43,321 bases of DNA from Bacteroidota bacterium (GCA_013361065.1 JABWAK010000027.1:1-43321), one strand, 5' to 3'. Positions 1-8,901 are shown, numbered from the stretch's first letter. Translations and numbers: made by a program. Notes: generated by a model from the sequence alone, not told the origin.

Positions 1-466
1 GCTCGTCGTGACGAGGATGCTCCTTCTCTTTGTGCTCCTGCGACCCGCTCTTGCCGCCGTCATCCTTGGTGCTGTCCGCGAACAGCATGGCGATGAAACC
101 GATCACCAGCACGAAACTGAGGAAGACCAGGAATTTCTCGCCCGCTGTCATCTCCCGCTGTACTGTCTGGGGTCTGTCCGCCTGGTCCAGGGAGGAATAC
201 CGCTCCGCCGTAATGACCCCTGCTGCGGCATCGCTGACGGTGAGGACATATCCGGACCGCTGTAACACTGTGATGCTGCGCTGGAACACCAGCGCCTGAC
301 CCTGTGTGAATGTGCGTGTCACCGGAACGGCCGGCGCATACTCGCCTGCCGCATGATTGCTGCTGCACCCCGTTATCGCGACCGTGGTGAACACTGCCAG
401 CACGGCAAAGACGAGAAGCGGATGCGTAAGACCGCGGCGGATGAGGTTTGGAGAATACGCGGTCAT
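1..466 (-). CDS. Putative lipoprotein with C-terminal membrane segment (3' end outside window)
   Basis: I do not recognise a family. The reading frame starts at the ATG at 466 and runs off the left edge without a stop, so about 155 residues are visible. An N-terminal hydrophobic stretch ends in the lipobox AITGC (Cys34), which predicts lipidation after Sec export. A region of about 70 residues follows, then a strongly hydrophobic segment (FLVFLSFVLVIGFIAML) and a charged Lys/Glu/His-rich tail. Its ATG overlaps the TGA of the proline dehydrogenase gene (ATGA), so the two are probably translationally coupled. The lipobox plus a second membrane segment is unusual for a simple periplasmic lipoprotein. 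The frame and start are clear; the function is unknown. Confidence 0.7.
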   Translation of the reverse strand, partial: MTAYSPNLIRRGLTHPLLVFAVLAVFTTVAITGCSSNHAAGEYAPAVPVTRTFTQGQALVFQRSITVLQRSGYVLTVSDAAAGVITAERYSSLDQADRPQTVQREMTAGEKFLVFLSFVLVIGFIAMLFADSTKDDGGKSGSQEHKEKEHPRHDE

Positions 467-1365
467 TGTCCGATACCGAACATCGCCTTGAAGATATGCC
501 CTGCCATCTGCGGATTCTCCTTCAGACGGCGGATGGAATACCCGTACCAGTCCATACCGAACGGCACATAGACGCGCAGACGATGACCTTCATTCACGAG
601 CCGCTTCCGCGTCTCGTCCCGTACACCAAGGAGCATCTGGAACTCGTACTTCTCGCGGCCCAGTTTCATCTCGTTCACCATCGCGATGGCGCCGTTGATC
701 AGCACATCGTCATGCGTGGCGATGCCGACATAGCTCCCTCCCTCCAGCAGGATACGGAGGAGTTTCAGATAGTTCTGCTGGATGCCGGCCCGGTCCTTGA
801 TGGCAACGGCCGCCGGTTCCACATAGATCCCTTTGCAGAGACGGACATTGGCGCGGTCCGCCGCCAGCGCCCGGATATCCTTCTCGCTCCGGTGCAGGTA
901 TGCCTGGATGACGATACCGACCTTCTCATGACGGCTGCGCATGGCGCGGTACACATCGAGCGTATCGTCCGTACAGGTATGGTCCTCCATATCGATACGG
1001 ACGAAGTTGTTGTGCCGCTTCGCCGTCTCCACGATCCGCGCGGTATTGTCCATGCAGAACTCCTTCTCCATCTTGAGTCCGAGCGAGGTGAGTTTGATGG
1101 AGAGATTGGAGTCGATGGACTCTGCGGCGATCGCATCGAGCACGGCGATGCTCGCATCGCGGCTCTGCATCGCCTGGTCCCGCGTGAAGATATCCTCGCC
1201 GAGCACATCCACGGTCGCCATGGCGTGCTGGCCGTTCAGCTGCCGCACGGTCGCAACGGCATCCGCCAGCGTCGCACCGGCGATGTACCGGCTGGCCACT
1301 TTGGCGATGATCGGTTTCGGGACGAACGGCATAGCGCCGACGATCAGGGAGTTCAGGAGATTCAT
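463..1365 (-). CDS. Proline dehydrogenase (monofunctional, FAD-dependent)
   Basis: Oxidises L-proline to 1-pyrroline-5-carboxylate, passing electrons to the quinone pool through FAD; first step of proline breakdown. The 300-residue product has the length of monofunctional PRODH (Thermus/Bacillus type) and lacks the P5C-dehydrogenase half of PutA. The C-terminal signature DWYGYSIRRL is present; Tyr276 and the Arg279/Arg280 pair correspond to residues that hold substrate in the family. The frame stays open further upstream, but the ATG at 1365 begins a typical N-terminus (MNLLNSLIVG) and keeps the gene clear of the upstream stop at 1421. Shine-Dalgarno is weak. It lies in a run with spmA, spmB and an outer-membrane protein and overlaps a lipoprotein gene by 4 bp. 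No P5C dehydrogenase is in the window. Confidence 0.93.
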   Translation of the reverse strand: MNLLNSLIVGAMPFVPKPIIAKVASRYIAGATLADAVATVRQLNGQHAMATVDVLGEDIFTRDQAMQSRDASIAVLDAIAAESIDSNLSIKLTSLGLKMEKEFCMDNTARIVETAKRHNNFVRIDMEDHTCTDDTLDVYRAMRSRHEKVGIVIQAYLHRSEKDIRALAADRANVRLCKGIYVEPAAVAIKDRAGIQQNYLKLLRILLEGGSYVGIATHDDVLINGAIAMVNEMKLGREKYEFQMLLGVRDETRKRLVNEGHRLRVYVPFGMDWYGYSIRRLKENPQMAGHIFKAMFGIGQ

Positions 1366-1420
1366 ACGTCTTTGCACAGGACCGCCGGCAAAGCAGCGCC
1401 GGCGGTCGGTGATGGGTTCA

Positions 1421-2770
1421 TTATAACGGGAAGACGAAGCTGACCTTGGGGGTGATACGCTTCTGCGGTGCATATCCGATCACTTCGCCGGCACCGTCCT
1501 TCTGCGGAGCGAAGGTCCACGTGTACAGGGTCGAGACGATCATGAACGGATACGGTTTGTAGCCGACCTCGGCATAGAGCAGGGAGCGTTCGTCGAGGGT
1601 GAAGACATCCTTGTTGTCCCGGATGTACTTCTTGTCGTACCCGGCGCTCACGCTCACGAGCGGGATCTTGCTGCCGGTGTTGGCGCCGATATGCAGCACG
1701 CCGCTGTTCGGATCGAGGTCGAGTTTCTGATAGGAACCTTCCGCCTGGATGGTGCCGAGCACGTCGACGAGCAGGGTGCCGAAGTAGCCGGAGCCTGGCG
1801 AGATCGTGTTCTCCAGGGTGCGGGCCTTGCTGCTGAACTTGCCCGGGGTCGCCTGGTAGCGTTCCAGCTCATAGAAGGCATCGAAGTACGCCGGCAGGAA
1901 CTTGTCGGTCTGACCGAAGCGGCGTTCGAACTTCGTGAAGACCTTCACCAGTCCCATCGCCGAGAAATTCAGGTCGATACCGGCAGCGAACCCGCTCCCG
2001 TAATTGAAGATCTTCGCATAGTCCATATAGAGCGTTGCATCGGCGACCGGCAGTTTGAACAGCGGCAGACCGAGGTCGAAGCCGATGACGGACATGGCGC
2101 CGGTGTTGTACGCAGACGTATCGAACGAGGCTCCGGAGGCTGTGATCACTACGCCGGTATCGCGGGCATCGCTGCGCACGTCACTGGCGAAGGTCGCACC
2201 GACCTCGAGATTGCCGATGATCGGGATGGAGGCGGCCGGCGTGAACTGCAGCGGGCGGGTGTAGCCGCGCATACCGAGGACGCTGGCAGCGGCGAAATCA
2301 CCGTACACGGTCTCCAGACCCCACTTACCGAAGTCAAGGTCCAGTTCCGCGCCGACCTTGCGGTTATCGAAGCTCGGGCTGTTCTTATAATTATAGAGGA
2401 TGAACCCGTGGCCGAGGCGTGAATAATCGAGCGCACCGACACGGACATAGATCTCGTCCCCCTTGGTGCCGTACCGCAGATAGCGGATGATGCGGATGTA
2501 ATCGTAGGTCTCGTCGAAATCCTGCTCGCGGATCTTCTGGTCCTTGCTGCTGATATGCAGATTCAGGTCCAGACCGACGCCCCATTTGCCGAACGCGAGC
2601 TCCGGCGCGAGCGAGACGAGATAATACGCTTCCCCGTCGATCCAGGTCATACCGACGCCGCCTTTCGCGACTCCTCCCGAACCTGCCGCGGCAGCAGCGG
2701 CAGCTTTGGATTGGGCGGAAGCCGCCGAGATCATCAACACGGTGAGCGCGCAGAGCAGATACTTCTTCAT
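1421..2770 (-). CDS. Predicted outer-membrane beta-barrel protein
   Basis: 449 residues starting with a clear signal peptide (MKKYLLCALTVLMISAASAQ; cleavage near residue 19-20), then a short Ala-rich linker and a long series of alternating, aromatic-bounded strands such as GKWGVGLDLNLHI and KVGAELDLDFGKWGLETVYG, ending FVFPL. The terminal aromatic-rich strand and repeated glycine/aromatic pattern suit a porin-like outer-membrane barrel. I do not recognise a named family. The start has an AGGGG Shine-Dalgarno 6-7 nt upstream. It lies 22 nt after spmB and 55 nt before proline dehydrogenase, so co-transcription is likely. Role unknown. Confidence 0.75.
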   Translation of the reverse strand: MKKYLLCALTVLMISAASAQSKAAAAAAAGSGGVAKGGVGMTWIDGEAYYLVSLAPELAFGKWGVGLDLNLHISSKDQKIREQDFDETYDYIRIIRYLRYGTKGDEIYVRVGALDYSRLGHGFILYNYKNSPSFDNRKVGAELDLDFGKWGLETVYGDFAAASVLGMRGYTRPLQFTPAASIPIIGNLEVGATFASDVRSDARDTGVVITASGASFDTSAYNTGAMSVIGFDLGLPLFKLPVADATLYMDYAKIFNYGSGFAAGIDLNFSAMGLVKVFTKFERRFGQTDKFLPAYFDAFYELERYQATPGKFSSKARTLENTISPGSGYFGTLLVDVLGTIQAEGSYQKLDLDPNSGVLHIGANTGSKIPLVSVSAGYDKKYIRDNKDVFTLDERSLLYAEVGYKPYPFMIVSTLYTWTFAPQKDGAGEVIGYAPQKRITPKVSFVFPL

Positions 2771-2792
2771 GGTTTTCCCCTATTGGTTCGGA

Positions 2793-3341
2793 TTACAGAC
2801 TGAACAACACGCGAACGATGAATACGGCACCGAGCATACCGAAGAAGTCAGCAACGAGACCGGCCGGCAATGCGTGACGCGTATTCTTGATCCCGACAGA
2901 ACCGAAATAGACCGCCAGGATATAGAAGGTGGTCTCGGTACTGCCGAACATGGTGGAGGCGAGTACGCCGATGAACGAATCGGGTCCGTTGGTCTTCATC
3001 AGCTCGGTCATGAGTCCCATCGACCCGCTGCCGGAGAGCGGCCGCAGCAGAGCGAGCGGCAGCACATCGGCCGGCATGCCGATCAAATTGGTGAGCGGCG
3101 ACAGGAGCGATACCACGACATCCATGGCACCGCTGGCCCGGAAGATACCGATGGCGAAGAGCATCGCCACCAGGAACGGGATGATCTTCACGGCGGTGTT
3201 GAATCCGTCCTTCGCCCCTTCCACGAACACTTCGTACACTTTCACTTTCTTGATGAGTCCCCATCCCAGGAAGACGACGATGAACATCGGGATGGCGAAT
3301 GCGGAGATGATATTGACGATGGATTTGAAGGTCTCAGCCAC
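2793..3341 (-). CDS. spmB: SpmB-like nucleoside-recognition (Gate) membrane protein
   Basis: 182-residue integral membrane protein of the SpmB family. In Bacillus, SpmA/SpmB are needed for spore-core dehydration, but homologous pairs occur in many non-sporulating bacteria, where their substrate is unknown. Family features seen are the PLSGSGSMGLMTEL segment, the STMFGSTETTFYILAVYFG motif, and about five hydrophobic helices. The start is a GTG at 3341: it overlaps the last eight bases of spmA (GTGGCTGA) and is preceded at a good distance by GAGAGGAGG, a strong Shine-Dalgarno. A longer frame upstream merely shadows spmA. The 8-bp overlap indicates coupled translation with spmA and a probable complex. 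Confidence 0.9.
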   Translation of the reverse strand: MAETFKSIVNIISAFAIPMFIVVFLGWGLIKKVKVYEVFVEGAKDGFNTAVKIIPFLVAMLFAIGIFRASGAMDVVVSLLSPLTNLIGMPADVLPLALLRPLSGSGSMGLMTELMKTNGPDSFIGVLASTMFGSTETTFYILAVYFGSVGIKNTRHALPAGLVADFFGMLGAVFIVRVLFSL

Positions 3342-4317
3342 GGGCCGCCTCCTCTCCGTCGATCTCCAGTTCCTTCTTGTACCGCGGGAGACGCTGCAGC
3401 AGTTTGACGGCGGTAAGGCCGGCGATGGTCGCACAGGCGGCGCCGAAGATGGAGGTGCCGATGATGATGCCGGGGTCGGCAGAGCCGAGTCCGGCACGGA
3501 TGGCGATGGCGGTGGCCGGGATAAGGGTGAGACCGGAGGTATTCACCACCAGGAAGGTGCACATTGCATTGGTGGCGGTACCGGCCTTCGGATTCAATTT
3601 GTTGAGTTCCTCCATCGCCTTCAGCCCCATCGGCGTGGCGGCATTGTTCAGACCGAACATGTTGGCGGCGATATTCATGATCATCGCGGCAACAGCGGGA
3701 TGGTTGGAAGGGACATCCGGGAAGAGCCGCCGGGTCACCGGGGTCATCACCTTCGTCAGCGCCTCGAGCAGTCCTGCCGCCTCCCCCACCTTCATGATAC
3801 CGAGCCAGAGTGCCATCACGCCGATGAGCCCGAGCGAGATGGTGACGGCGGTATCGGCGAATTCGATGGCGGCCTTCGTGACCGCTTTGATCTTGACGAA
3901 TGCGATCCGTTCCATGGTGAACGAGAGCGTGCCGGATGCGGCATCATAGGAATCGACGCTCGCCTCCATCGTCCCCTTGCCCGCCACCTCCGCCATCCGT
4001 TTCCAGTGGGCGGGGGTGGCATCGGACACCGTGATCTCGAGTTTTTGTCTGCCGGATGCCAGGGTGGTGAGGACCGCCGGTTGACGGATCTCGCCGGCAG
4101 CTGAGGTGATGCCGTAGAACTGATCGAACGATGCTGCGGGGATGACGATGGTACCTTCAAAGACGGGATGGGCGGAAGTGCGCTGACGGGTCTGCTCGAA
4201 TCGGGCCGGGACCGGCTGACCGTTCCGGTAGGGATCGGTCACGACATCATGGATGTCACGCCCGATCGCCGTAAAGATGCCGATGAGCAACAGGGAGATC
4301 CAGACATAATTGAGCAT
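3334..4317 (-). CDS. spmA: SpmA-like nucleoside-recognition membrane protein with large insertion
   Basis: 327 residues. After one hydrophobic N-terminal helix (LNYVWISLLLIGIFTAIG) come roughly 110-120 polar residues, and then the conserved SpmA core: ADTAVTISLGLIGVMALWLG, NIAANMFGLNNAATPMG and CTFLVVNTSGLTLIPAT. SpmA proteins are usually near 200 residues, so the polar block looks like an inserted, probably periplasmic, domain between helices 1 and 2. The ATG at 4317 was chosen; an in-frame TTG lies two codons upstream. The Shine-Dalgarno is poor. It is the first gene of the run spmA-spmB-outer-membrane protein-proline dehydrogenase-lipoprotein, and a promoter-like element lies 40-70 nt upstream. 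The transport or signalling role in this organism is not known. Confidence 0.88.
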   Translation of the reverse strand: MLNYVWISLLLIGIFTAIGRDIHDVVTDPYRNGQPVPARFEQTRQRTSAHPVFEGTIVIPAASFDQFYGITSAAGEIRQPAVLTTLASGRQKLEITVSDATPAHWKRMAEVAGKGTMEASVDSYDAASGTLSFTMERIAFVKIKAVTKAAIEFADTAVTISLGLIGVMALWLGIMKVGEAAGLLEALTKVMTPVTRRLFPDVPSNHPAVAAMIMNIAANMFGLNNAATPMGLKAMEELNKLNPKAGTATNAMCTFLVVNTSGLTLIPATAIAIRAGLGSADPGIIIGTSIFGAACATIAGLTAVKLLQRLPRYKKELEIDGEEAARG

Positions 4318-4360
4318 GGGCAAACCGCGCAGTGAATGGGCCGTGTGTTTCGGACATCAC

Positions 4361-4389
4361 AATATAACCGATGAAAAAAACCGAAGCAA
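4361..4389 (-). promoter_or_regulatory. Candidate sigma70-type promoter for the spmAB operon
   Basis: On the minus strand TTGCTT (4389-4384) and TATATT (4366-4361) are separated by 17 nt, giving a predicted start near 4354 and a leader of about 37 nt before the spmA ATG. The -35 box matches consensus only in its first three bases. Called by eye. Confidence 0.45.
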
Positions 4390-4423
4390 GGGAATGTTGC
4401 GGAAAAAGAGGCCTGAGAACAGC

Positions 4424-4464
4424 GGACCCCGGTCCCGCATCATCGACAGGTGCGGCCGGGGTCC
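4424..4464 (-). terminator. Hairpin downstream of the receiver-kinase gene (likely terminator)
   Basis: The arms GGACCCCGG (4424-4432) and CCGGGGTCC (4456-4464) are perfectly complementary, with an inner CGCA/TGCG pair extending the stem. It begins about 25 nt past the stop of the 4489-5628 gene. A CTTTTT tract follows only some 15 nt after the stem on the minus strand, so this is not a textbook intrinsic terminator. Confidence 0.5.
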
Positions 4465-4488
4465 CGGAACATCATGATGGTATCAGGT

Positions 4489-5628
4489 TCATTCGGTGAC
4501 AGCGGGGAGCGTGAAGGTGAATGTGGTGCCGAGATTCACCTCGCTGGAGACCCCGATGGTGCCGCCGTGCGCCTGCACGATCAGTTTGCAGATGGCCAAT
4601 CCAAGTCCCGTACCCTTCTCCTTCGTCTTCGTGGAGGATGAGACCTGACGGTATTGTTCGAACAACAGCGGGACCTCCTCCGGTTTGATACCGACACCGG
4701 AGTCCGAAACGGAGACCTTGATGAAATCCGCCTTCAACTCGTGATGGTGTTCCTTCTCCACTTTGATGGTAACGGTGCCGTTATCGGGCGTGAACTTCAT
4801 CGCATTGGAGAGAAGATTGGTCATCAGCTGGACGATCTTGCCGGAGTCCGCTTCGACACGCGGCAGGTCCGGCTTCACATCGGTCCGCAGCTCGATGTTC
4901 TTCTTCTTGAACTGCAGCAGGAAGGGCTGGAGCGACTCTTCGATCATCTCGTGGATGGTGATGGTCTGCTTGGTGAGCAGCATCTGTCCGGCCTGGTATT
5001 TGGAGAGGTCGAGCAGGTCGTTCACCAGGTTCGCCATACCGCGGGTGGAGGCCAGAACGGTCTCCATCAGTTTCACGCTGTCCGTATCGAGCGGTTTCCC
5101 GCCGGCATAATGCCGCAGGATGTAATCGATGCTGCTGATGACGATGGTGAGCGGGGTGCGCAGGTCGTGCACGAGCATCGCCATGAACTGCGATTTCACC
5201 TGTTCCAGTTCGCGCTGCACGGCCATCACACGATAGATGGAACGGACGCGGGCGAACAGTTCCTCCAGGTCGATCGGCTTGGTGAGGTACTCCTCGGCGC
5301 CGAGCAGGATCCCTTCCGCGATGCTCTGCGGGTCCCGTTTGATGGCGGTCAGGAAGATCACCGGGATCTTGGCGGTGGCCGGATTCGCACGCAGACGGCG
5401 CAGGGTCTCGAACCCGTCCATCTCCGGCATCTGGATATCGAGCACGATCATATCCGGCTGCTGTTCCTCGGCCACCACCAGGCATTCCTTGCCGCTGGAG
5501 GCACGGAACATGGTGATCGGCTTCTTCTTCAGCGCGAATTCCAGCAGATCGAGGTTATCCTCGGTATCGTCCACGAACAGGACCTTGGGAATGGTCGGAA
5601 CGGTCTCATCTTGTTCGAACATATTCAT
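4489..5628 (-). CDS. Response-regulator/histidine-kinase fusion (REC-HisKA-HATPase)
   Basis: 379-residue soluble signalling protein with the receiver first. Receiver about 14-130: acidic pair Asp20/Asp21, phospho-acceptor Asp64 in VLDIQMPEMDG, Thr94 and Lys117. Kinase: HisKA with His154 in MLVHDLRTPL, then HATPase_c with N box LMTNLLSNAMKFTP (Asn271/Asn275), G1 box SDSGVGI and G2 box GTGLGLAI. No membrane segment or output domain. This order suits a relay in which the receiver controls the attached kinase. It is the last gene of a three-gene unit: only 3 nt separate it from the upstream hybrid kinase, and a single-domain receiver lies further upstream. The ATG at 5628 has an AGAG-type Shine-Dalgarno; a second ATG lies two codons on. 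The output pathway is unknown. Confidence 0.93.
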   Translation of the reverse strand: MNMFEQDETVPTIPKVLFVDDTEDNLDLLEFALKKKPITMFRASSGKECLVVAEEQQPDMIVLDIQMPEMDGFETLRRLRANPATAKIPVIFLTAIKRDPQSIAEGILLGAEEYLTKPIDLEELFARVRSIYRVMAVQRELEQVKSQFMAMLVHDLRTPLTIVISSIDYILRHYAGGKPLDTDSVKLMETVLASTRGMANLVNDLLDLSKYQAGQMLLTKQTITIHEMIEESLQPFLLQFKKKNIELRTDVKPDLPRVEADSGKIVQLMTNLLSNAMKFTPDNGTVTIKVEKEHHHELKADFIKVSVSDSGVGIKPEEVPLLFEQYRQVSSSTKTKEKGTGLGLAICKLIVQAHGGTIGVSSEVNLGTTFTFTLPAVTE

Positions 5629-5631
5629 ACT

Positions 5632-8514
5632 CTATCTCTTCTCAGCGTTCAGGGCGTGTTTGATGGCGGTGGAGAGGGTCGCCGAGGAATAATCCTTCTT
5701 TTTCAGGAGCTCTCCGGTCAGGTCGTTGATCTCGGCGATCTGCGACTCGTTCAGGTCGATCCCGGTCAGGATCACGACCGGGATGGTATGCCATTGTTCT
5801 GACCGTTTCAGGCGCTTCAGTACTTCGAAGCCGTCCATCACCGGCATGCTCAGGTCGAGCAGCACCATCGACGGCCGGCTTGCTTCGATCTTCGTCATGG
5901 CGGCCTGTCCGTTCGTGGCGGTCTGCACCATGAATCCCTCGTCCTTCAGCACCTTCACCAGTAACGAGCGGAAATCATCATCATCATCCACGACCAGGAT
6001 GTACTTATCATCAGCGGTCGCCGCTTTGCGGACCATCCGCAGCACCATGGTGACATCAGCCGGCTTCGGAAGATAGTCGATGGCGCCGAGCGAGAAGGCG
6101 AGCGGGATGTTGTCCACCATTGAGTGGATCAGCACCGGGATGTTCTGCGTGAGCGGATTGGCTTTGAGCTCTCGCAGCACCTGCCAGCCATCCTTCTTCG
6201 GCATCATGATATCGAGCGTGATCACCGCCGGCTGGAGTTTCTCCGCCAGCTTGATGCCGTCATCACCGGAATTGGCGCCGAACACCGTATACCCTTCCGG
6301 CACAAGATAGTTGCGGAGGATCTCGATCACATCCGGTTCATCGTCGATGCAGAGCACACGGGTCTCCCCGTCCTTCTTCACCGCCGGGAGTTCCATCTGT
6401 TTGATCTGCTGCACCACGGCTTCGGGCTGCGCCGCCGGGAGCGTGACGGCGGCTGCCGGTGCGGCCGGCTGGTCCGCCGATGCAAACACAGGAGGCACGG
6501 TGAGCGAGAAGGTGGAACCCTTCCCGACGGTGCTCTCCACGGAGAGGTCGCCGCCGAGCAGCTGAGCGAGCCGCCGTGCGATCGGGAGACCGAGTCCCGT
6601 TCCCTGATACTTGCGTGAGTGACTGGAGTCGACCTGTGAGAATTCCTCGAAGATCTTCCCGAGGTTCTTCGGTTCGATGCCGATACCGGAATCGATCACG
6701 GAGAGCTTCACCATGGCGCCCTCCTGTTTCGCGCGGATGATGATCACGCCGTTCTCGTCGGTGAACTTGGCGGCATTGCTCAGCAGGTTCACGAGGATCT
6801 GCTTGATCTTCAGCACGTCCGTATTGAACATCGGCAGACCGGCCGGGATCTCCTCCTTCAGCTGGATGTTCTTCTGACGGATGAGCGCCTCGGCGGTCAT
6901 GATGGCGCCGTTCACGACCCCTTCGACCGAATCCGATTCCACGCTGACATGCATCCGGCCCGACTCGATCTTGGAGAAATCGAGGATGTCGTTGATGAGC
7001 TGCAGCAGATGCTTGCCGTTCTTCAGGACCTTCTCCAGCGCCTTCCGCTGATCCGCCGTCAATGGATCGCCGCGGTCCCCCAGCAGGATCGACGAGAAGC
7101 CGATGATGGAGTTCAGCGGCGTCCGCAGTTCGTGGGACATATTGGAGAGGAAGTCCGATTTCACCCGGTACGCCTTCTCCAGTTCCTGCGTCTTGGTGTT
7201 CAGTTCGTCATGTTTCTTGGAGATCTCACGGGAGAGTTCCTGTGTCTCCTCATAGTTCTGCACGTTGGTCAGCGCCACGCCCATCTGCGGAAGCACTCCT
7301 TCCACCAGGCTGCGGGTGAGATCGGTGAACTTCTGCATGGAACCGAACACCAGCACGCCGATCAGGTTCTCCTGGAACATGATCGGGAATGCATAGATGT
7401 ACGACGGAACGCGGGATTCGATGCCGGTCTCGACCGACAGCATGCCGTTCTGGACGGCATCGAAGACCTCGAGGGATTGCTGCAGCCGGGCGCATTCACC
7501 GACGATCCCTTCACCGACCGCGAAGGAGGTCTGCGTCCGGTGCTGGGAACTCATGGCGAATTGACCGGACAGCACGAGTTTGTTGAGTCCCTTCTTATAG
7601 ATATAGAGCGCACCGACGCCCGAATGGGTCTGCTGACACAGCAGGTCCAGACTCTCGGTGACCACACCGCTGAACGTGTCGTTCCGGTTCAGGGTGGTCA
7701 TCATGTCCGAATATGCCTTCACGCGCGTATAGTTCTCGTTCAGCATGGAGGACATGTAATTGAACTCGTTCGCCAGTTGTCCGAACTCGTCCACCCGATG
7801 GAGGTCGATGGTGACGAATTTCGATTCGACGATGTTGCGCGTCCCTTCGCGCAGCTGTTCGAGCGGCCGGGTGATGGACCGGCTGAGGATGAAGCCGAGT
7901 GCGATGGCGAAGATCGCGAAGAGGATGTTGACGATGATGATGAAGCGGGTGAGCTCGCCGCCGAGATCGCGGGCGTTATCGATCCGCAGCGATTGGGAGA
8001 GCAGCGACTGCTCGTAGATGGCAACGGTCAGCAGGCGGGCCTGTGCGAGGTAGTTCCGCTCTGCTTCCAGTTTGTCCAGCGCGGCCGTAACGATGGCAAC
8101 GGAATCACGGGGAACGCCGCCGGTCAGGATCAGCAGCCGCGGTTCACCGATGTAATGGGTCCAGTCATAGAACAGGGTCTCGATCTGGTCGAGCGTGGTT
8201 CCCGAGAGCGAGTCCGGGTACCCTTTCTTGATCTGCTCCACCAGGGGACCGAAATCGTTGAGGCCTTTCAGGAAATCGACACGGTATTGTTCGTTCCGTG
8301 ATTTCGCATAGAGATCAAGATACTCCGGGATGTCGACGATCGCAGCACGGAGACGTTCCAGGTCCTCCAGGAACTTCACTTCCGAACTCGATGACTTGTA
8401 CTCCTTCTCGATAGTGACCTGGCGGTTCGTGACGATCCAGGTCATGGCAACGAGCACGATCAGGAGGAAGCCGAAATATCCGAGAACCTTGAAATAGACC
8501 TTAGAGCGGAACAT
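5632..8514 (-). CDS. Membrane hybrid histidine kinase (HAMP-GAF-HisKA-HATPase-REC-REC)
   Basis: 960 residues. A TM helix at about 10-28, a helical extracytoplasmic domain of about 160 residues, a second TM at about 190-211 and HAMP at about 211-263 form a four-helix-bundle-type sensor. A GAF-like domain (about 275-420) and a coiled coil (423-450) lead to HisKA (His461 in MSHELRTPLNSIIGFS), HATPase_c (N box VNLLSNAAKF, Asn576/Asn580; G boxes DSGIGI and GTGLGLPI), then, after a Pro/Ala-rich linker, two receivers. Receiver 1 has Asp724/725, phospho-Asp768 and Lys817; receiver 2 has phospho-Asp887. It starts 12 nt after the single-domain regulator and ends 3 nt before the receiver-kinase gene, so the three are very likely one operon. 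Stimulus unknown. Confidence 0.95.
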   Translation of the reverse strand: MFRSKVYFKVLGYFGFLLIVLVAMTWIVTNRQVTIEKEYKSSSSEVKFLEDLERLRAAIVDIPEYLDLYAKSRNEQYRVDFLKGLNDFGPLVEQIKKGYPDSLSGTTLDQIETLFYDWTHYIGEPRLLILTGGVPRDSVAIVTAALDKLEAERNYLAQARLLTVAIYEQSLLSQSLRIDNARDLGGELTRFIIIVNILFAIFAIALGFILSRSITRPLEQLREGTRNIVESKFVTIDLHRVDEFGQLANEFNYMSSMLNENYTRVKAYSDMMTTLNRNDTFSGVVTESLDLLCQQTHSGVGALYIYKKGLNKLVLSGQFAMSSQHRTQTSFAVGEGIVGECARLQQSLEVFDAVQNGMLSVETGIESRVPSYIYAFPIMFQENLIGVLVFGSMQKFTDLTRSLVEGVLPQMGVALTNVQNYEETQELSREISKKHDELNTKTQELEKAYRVKSDFLSNMSHELRTPLNSIIGFSSILLGDRGDPLTADQRKALEKVLKNGKHLLQLINDILDFSKIESGRMHVSVESDSVEGVVNGAIMTAEALIRQKNIQLKEEIPAGLPMFNTDVLKIKQILVNLLSNAAKFTDENGVIIIRAKQEGAMVKLSVIDSGIGIEPKNLGKIFEEFSQVDSSHSRKYQGTGLGLPIARRLAQLLGGDLSVESTVGKGSTFSLTVPPVFASADQPAAPAAAVTLPAAQPEAVVQQIKQMELPAVKKDGETRVLCIDDEPDVIEILRNYLVPEGYTVFGANSGDDGIKLAEKLQPAVITLDIMMPKKDGWQVLRELKANPLTQNIPVLIHSMVDNIPLAFSLGAIDYLPKPADVTMVLRMVRKAATADDKYILVVDDDDDFRSLLVKVLKDEGFMVQTATNGQAAMTKIEASRPSMVLLDLSMPVMDGFEVLKRLKRSEQWHTIPVVILTGIDLNESQIAEINDLTGELLKKKDYSSATLSTAIKHALNAEKR

Positions 8515-8526
8515 TGATTCCTTGCG

Positions 8527-8901
8527 TTAGATATTCGTGTACTTGCGGATGAGCCGGGTGAATTCGTCGGGATCCATCGGCTTGGTGTAATGTTCCACAC
8601 AGCCGATCGATTTGGTCAGCATCTTGTCCTCGGCGCGCGCCTGTGCGGTGAAGGCGATGATGGGGATATGCTGCACGGCGGGGGTCGATTTGATGAGTTT
8701 CACAGCTTCGAAACCGTCCATCACCGGCATCTGCATATCCATCAGGATGAGATCGGGAATATGACGCTCGGCCAGTTCCACCGCTTCCTTGCCGTTCTCC
8801 GCCTGCAGTAATTCAAGGTCAAGCCCGCTCCGCTGGAGCATGAACATCACCAGGTCGCGGTTGTCCTCGTCATCTTCGGCTAACAGGATCTTTTTCGTCA
8901 T
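8527..8901 (-). CDS. Single-domain response regulator (CheY/DivK-like receiver)
   Basis: 124 residues consisting only of a receiver domain. It has the acidic pocket Asp10/Asp11, phospho-acceptor Asp55 in LILMDMQMPVMDG, the Thr of FTAQARA, and Lys107 in YTKPMD. With no output domain it probably shuttles phosphate or binds a partner protein. The MDMQMPVMDGFEA style resembles the free-standing receivers common next to hybrid kinases. It is the first gene of the three-gene signalling unit; the next kinase begins 12 nt downstream. The Shine-Dalgarno is weak (CTGAGAA directly before the ATG). Confidence 0.93.
   Translation of the reverse strand: MTKKILLAEDDEDNRDLVMFMLQRSGLDLELLQAENGKEAVELAERHIPDLILMDMQMPVMDGFEAVKLIKSTPAVQHIPIIAFTAQARAEDKMLTKSIGCVEHYTKPMDPDEFTRLIRKYTNI

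Noticed and set aside
8-299. Two plus-strand frames at the left edge
   Set aside because: They are antisense to the lipoprotein gene that carries a clear signal peptide and overlaps the proline dehydrogenase stop.
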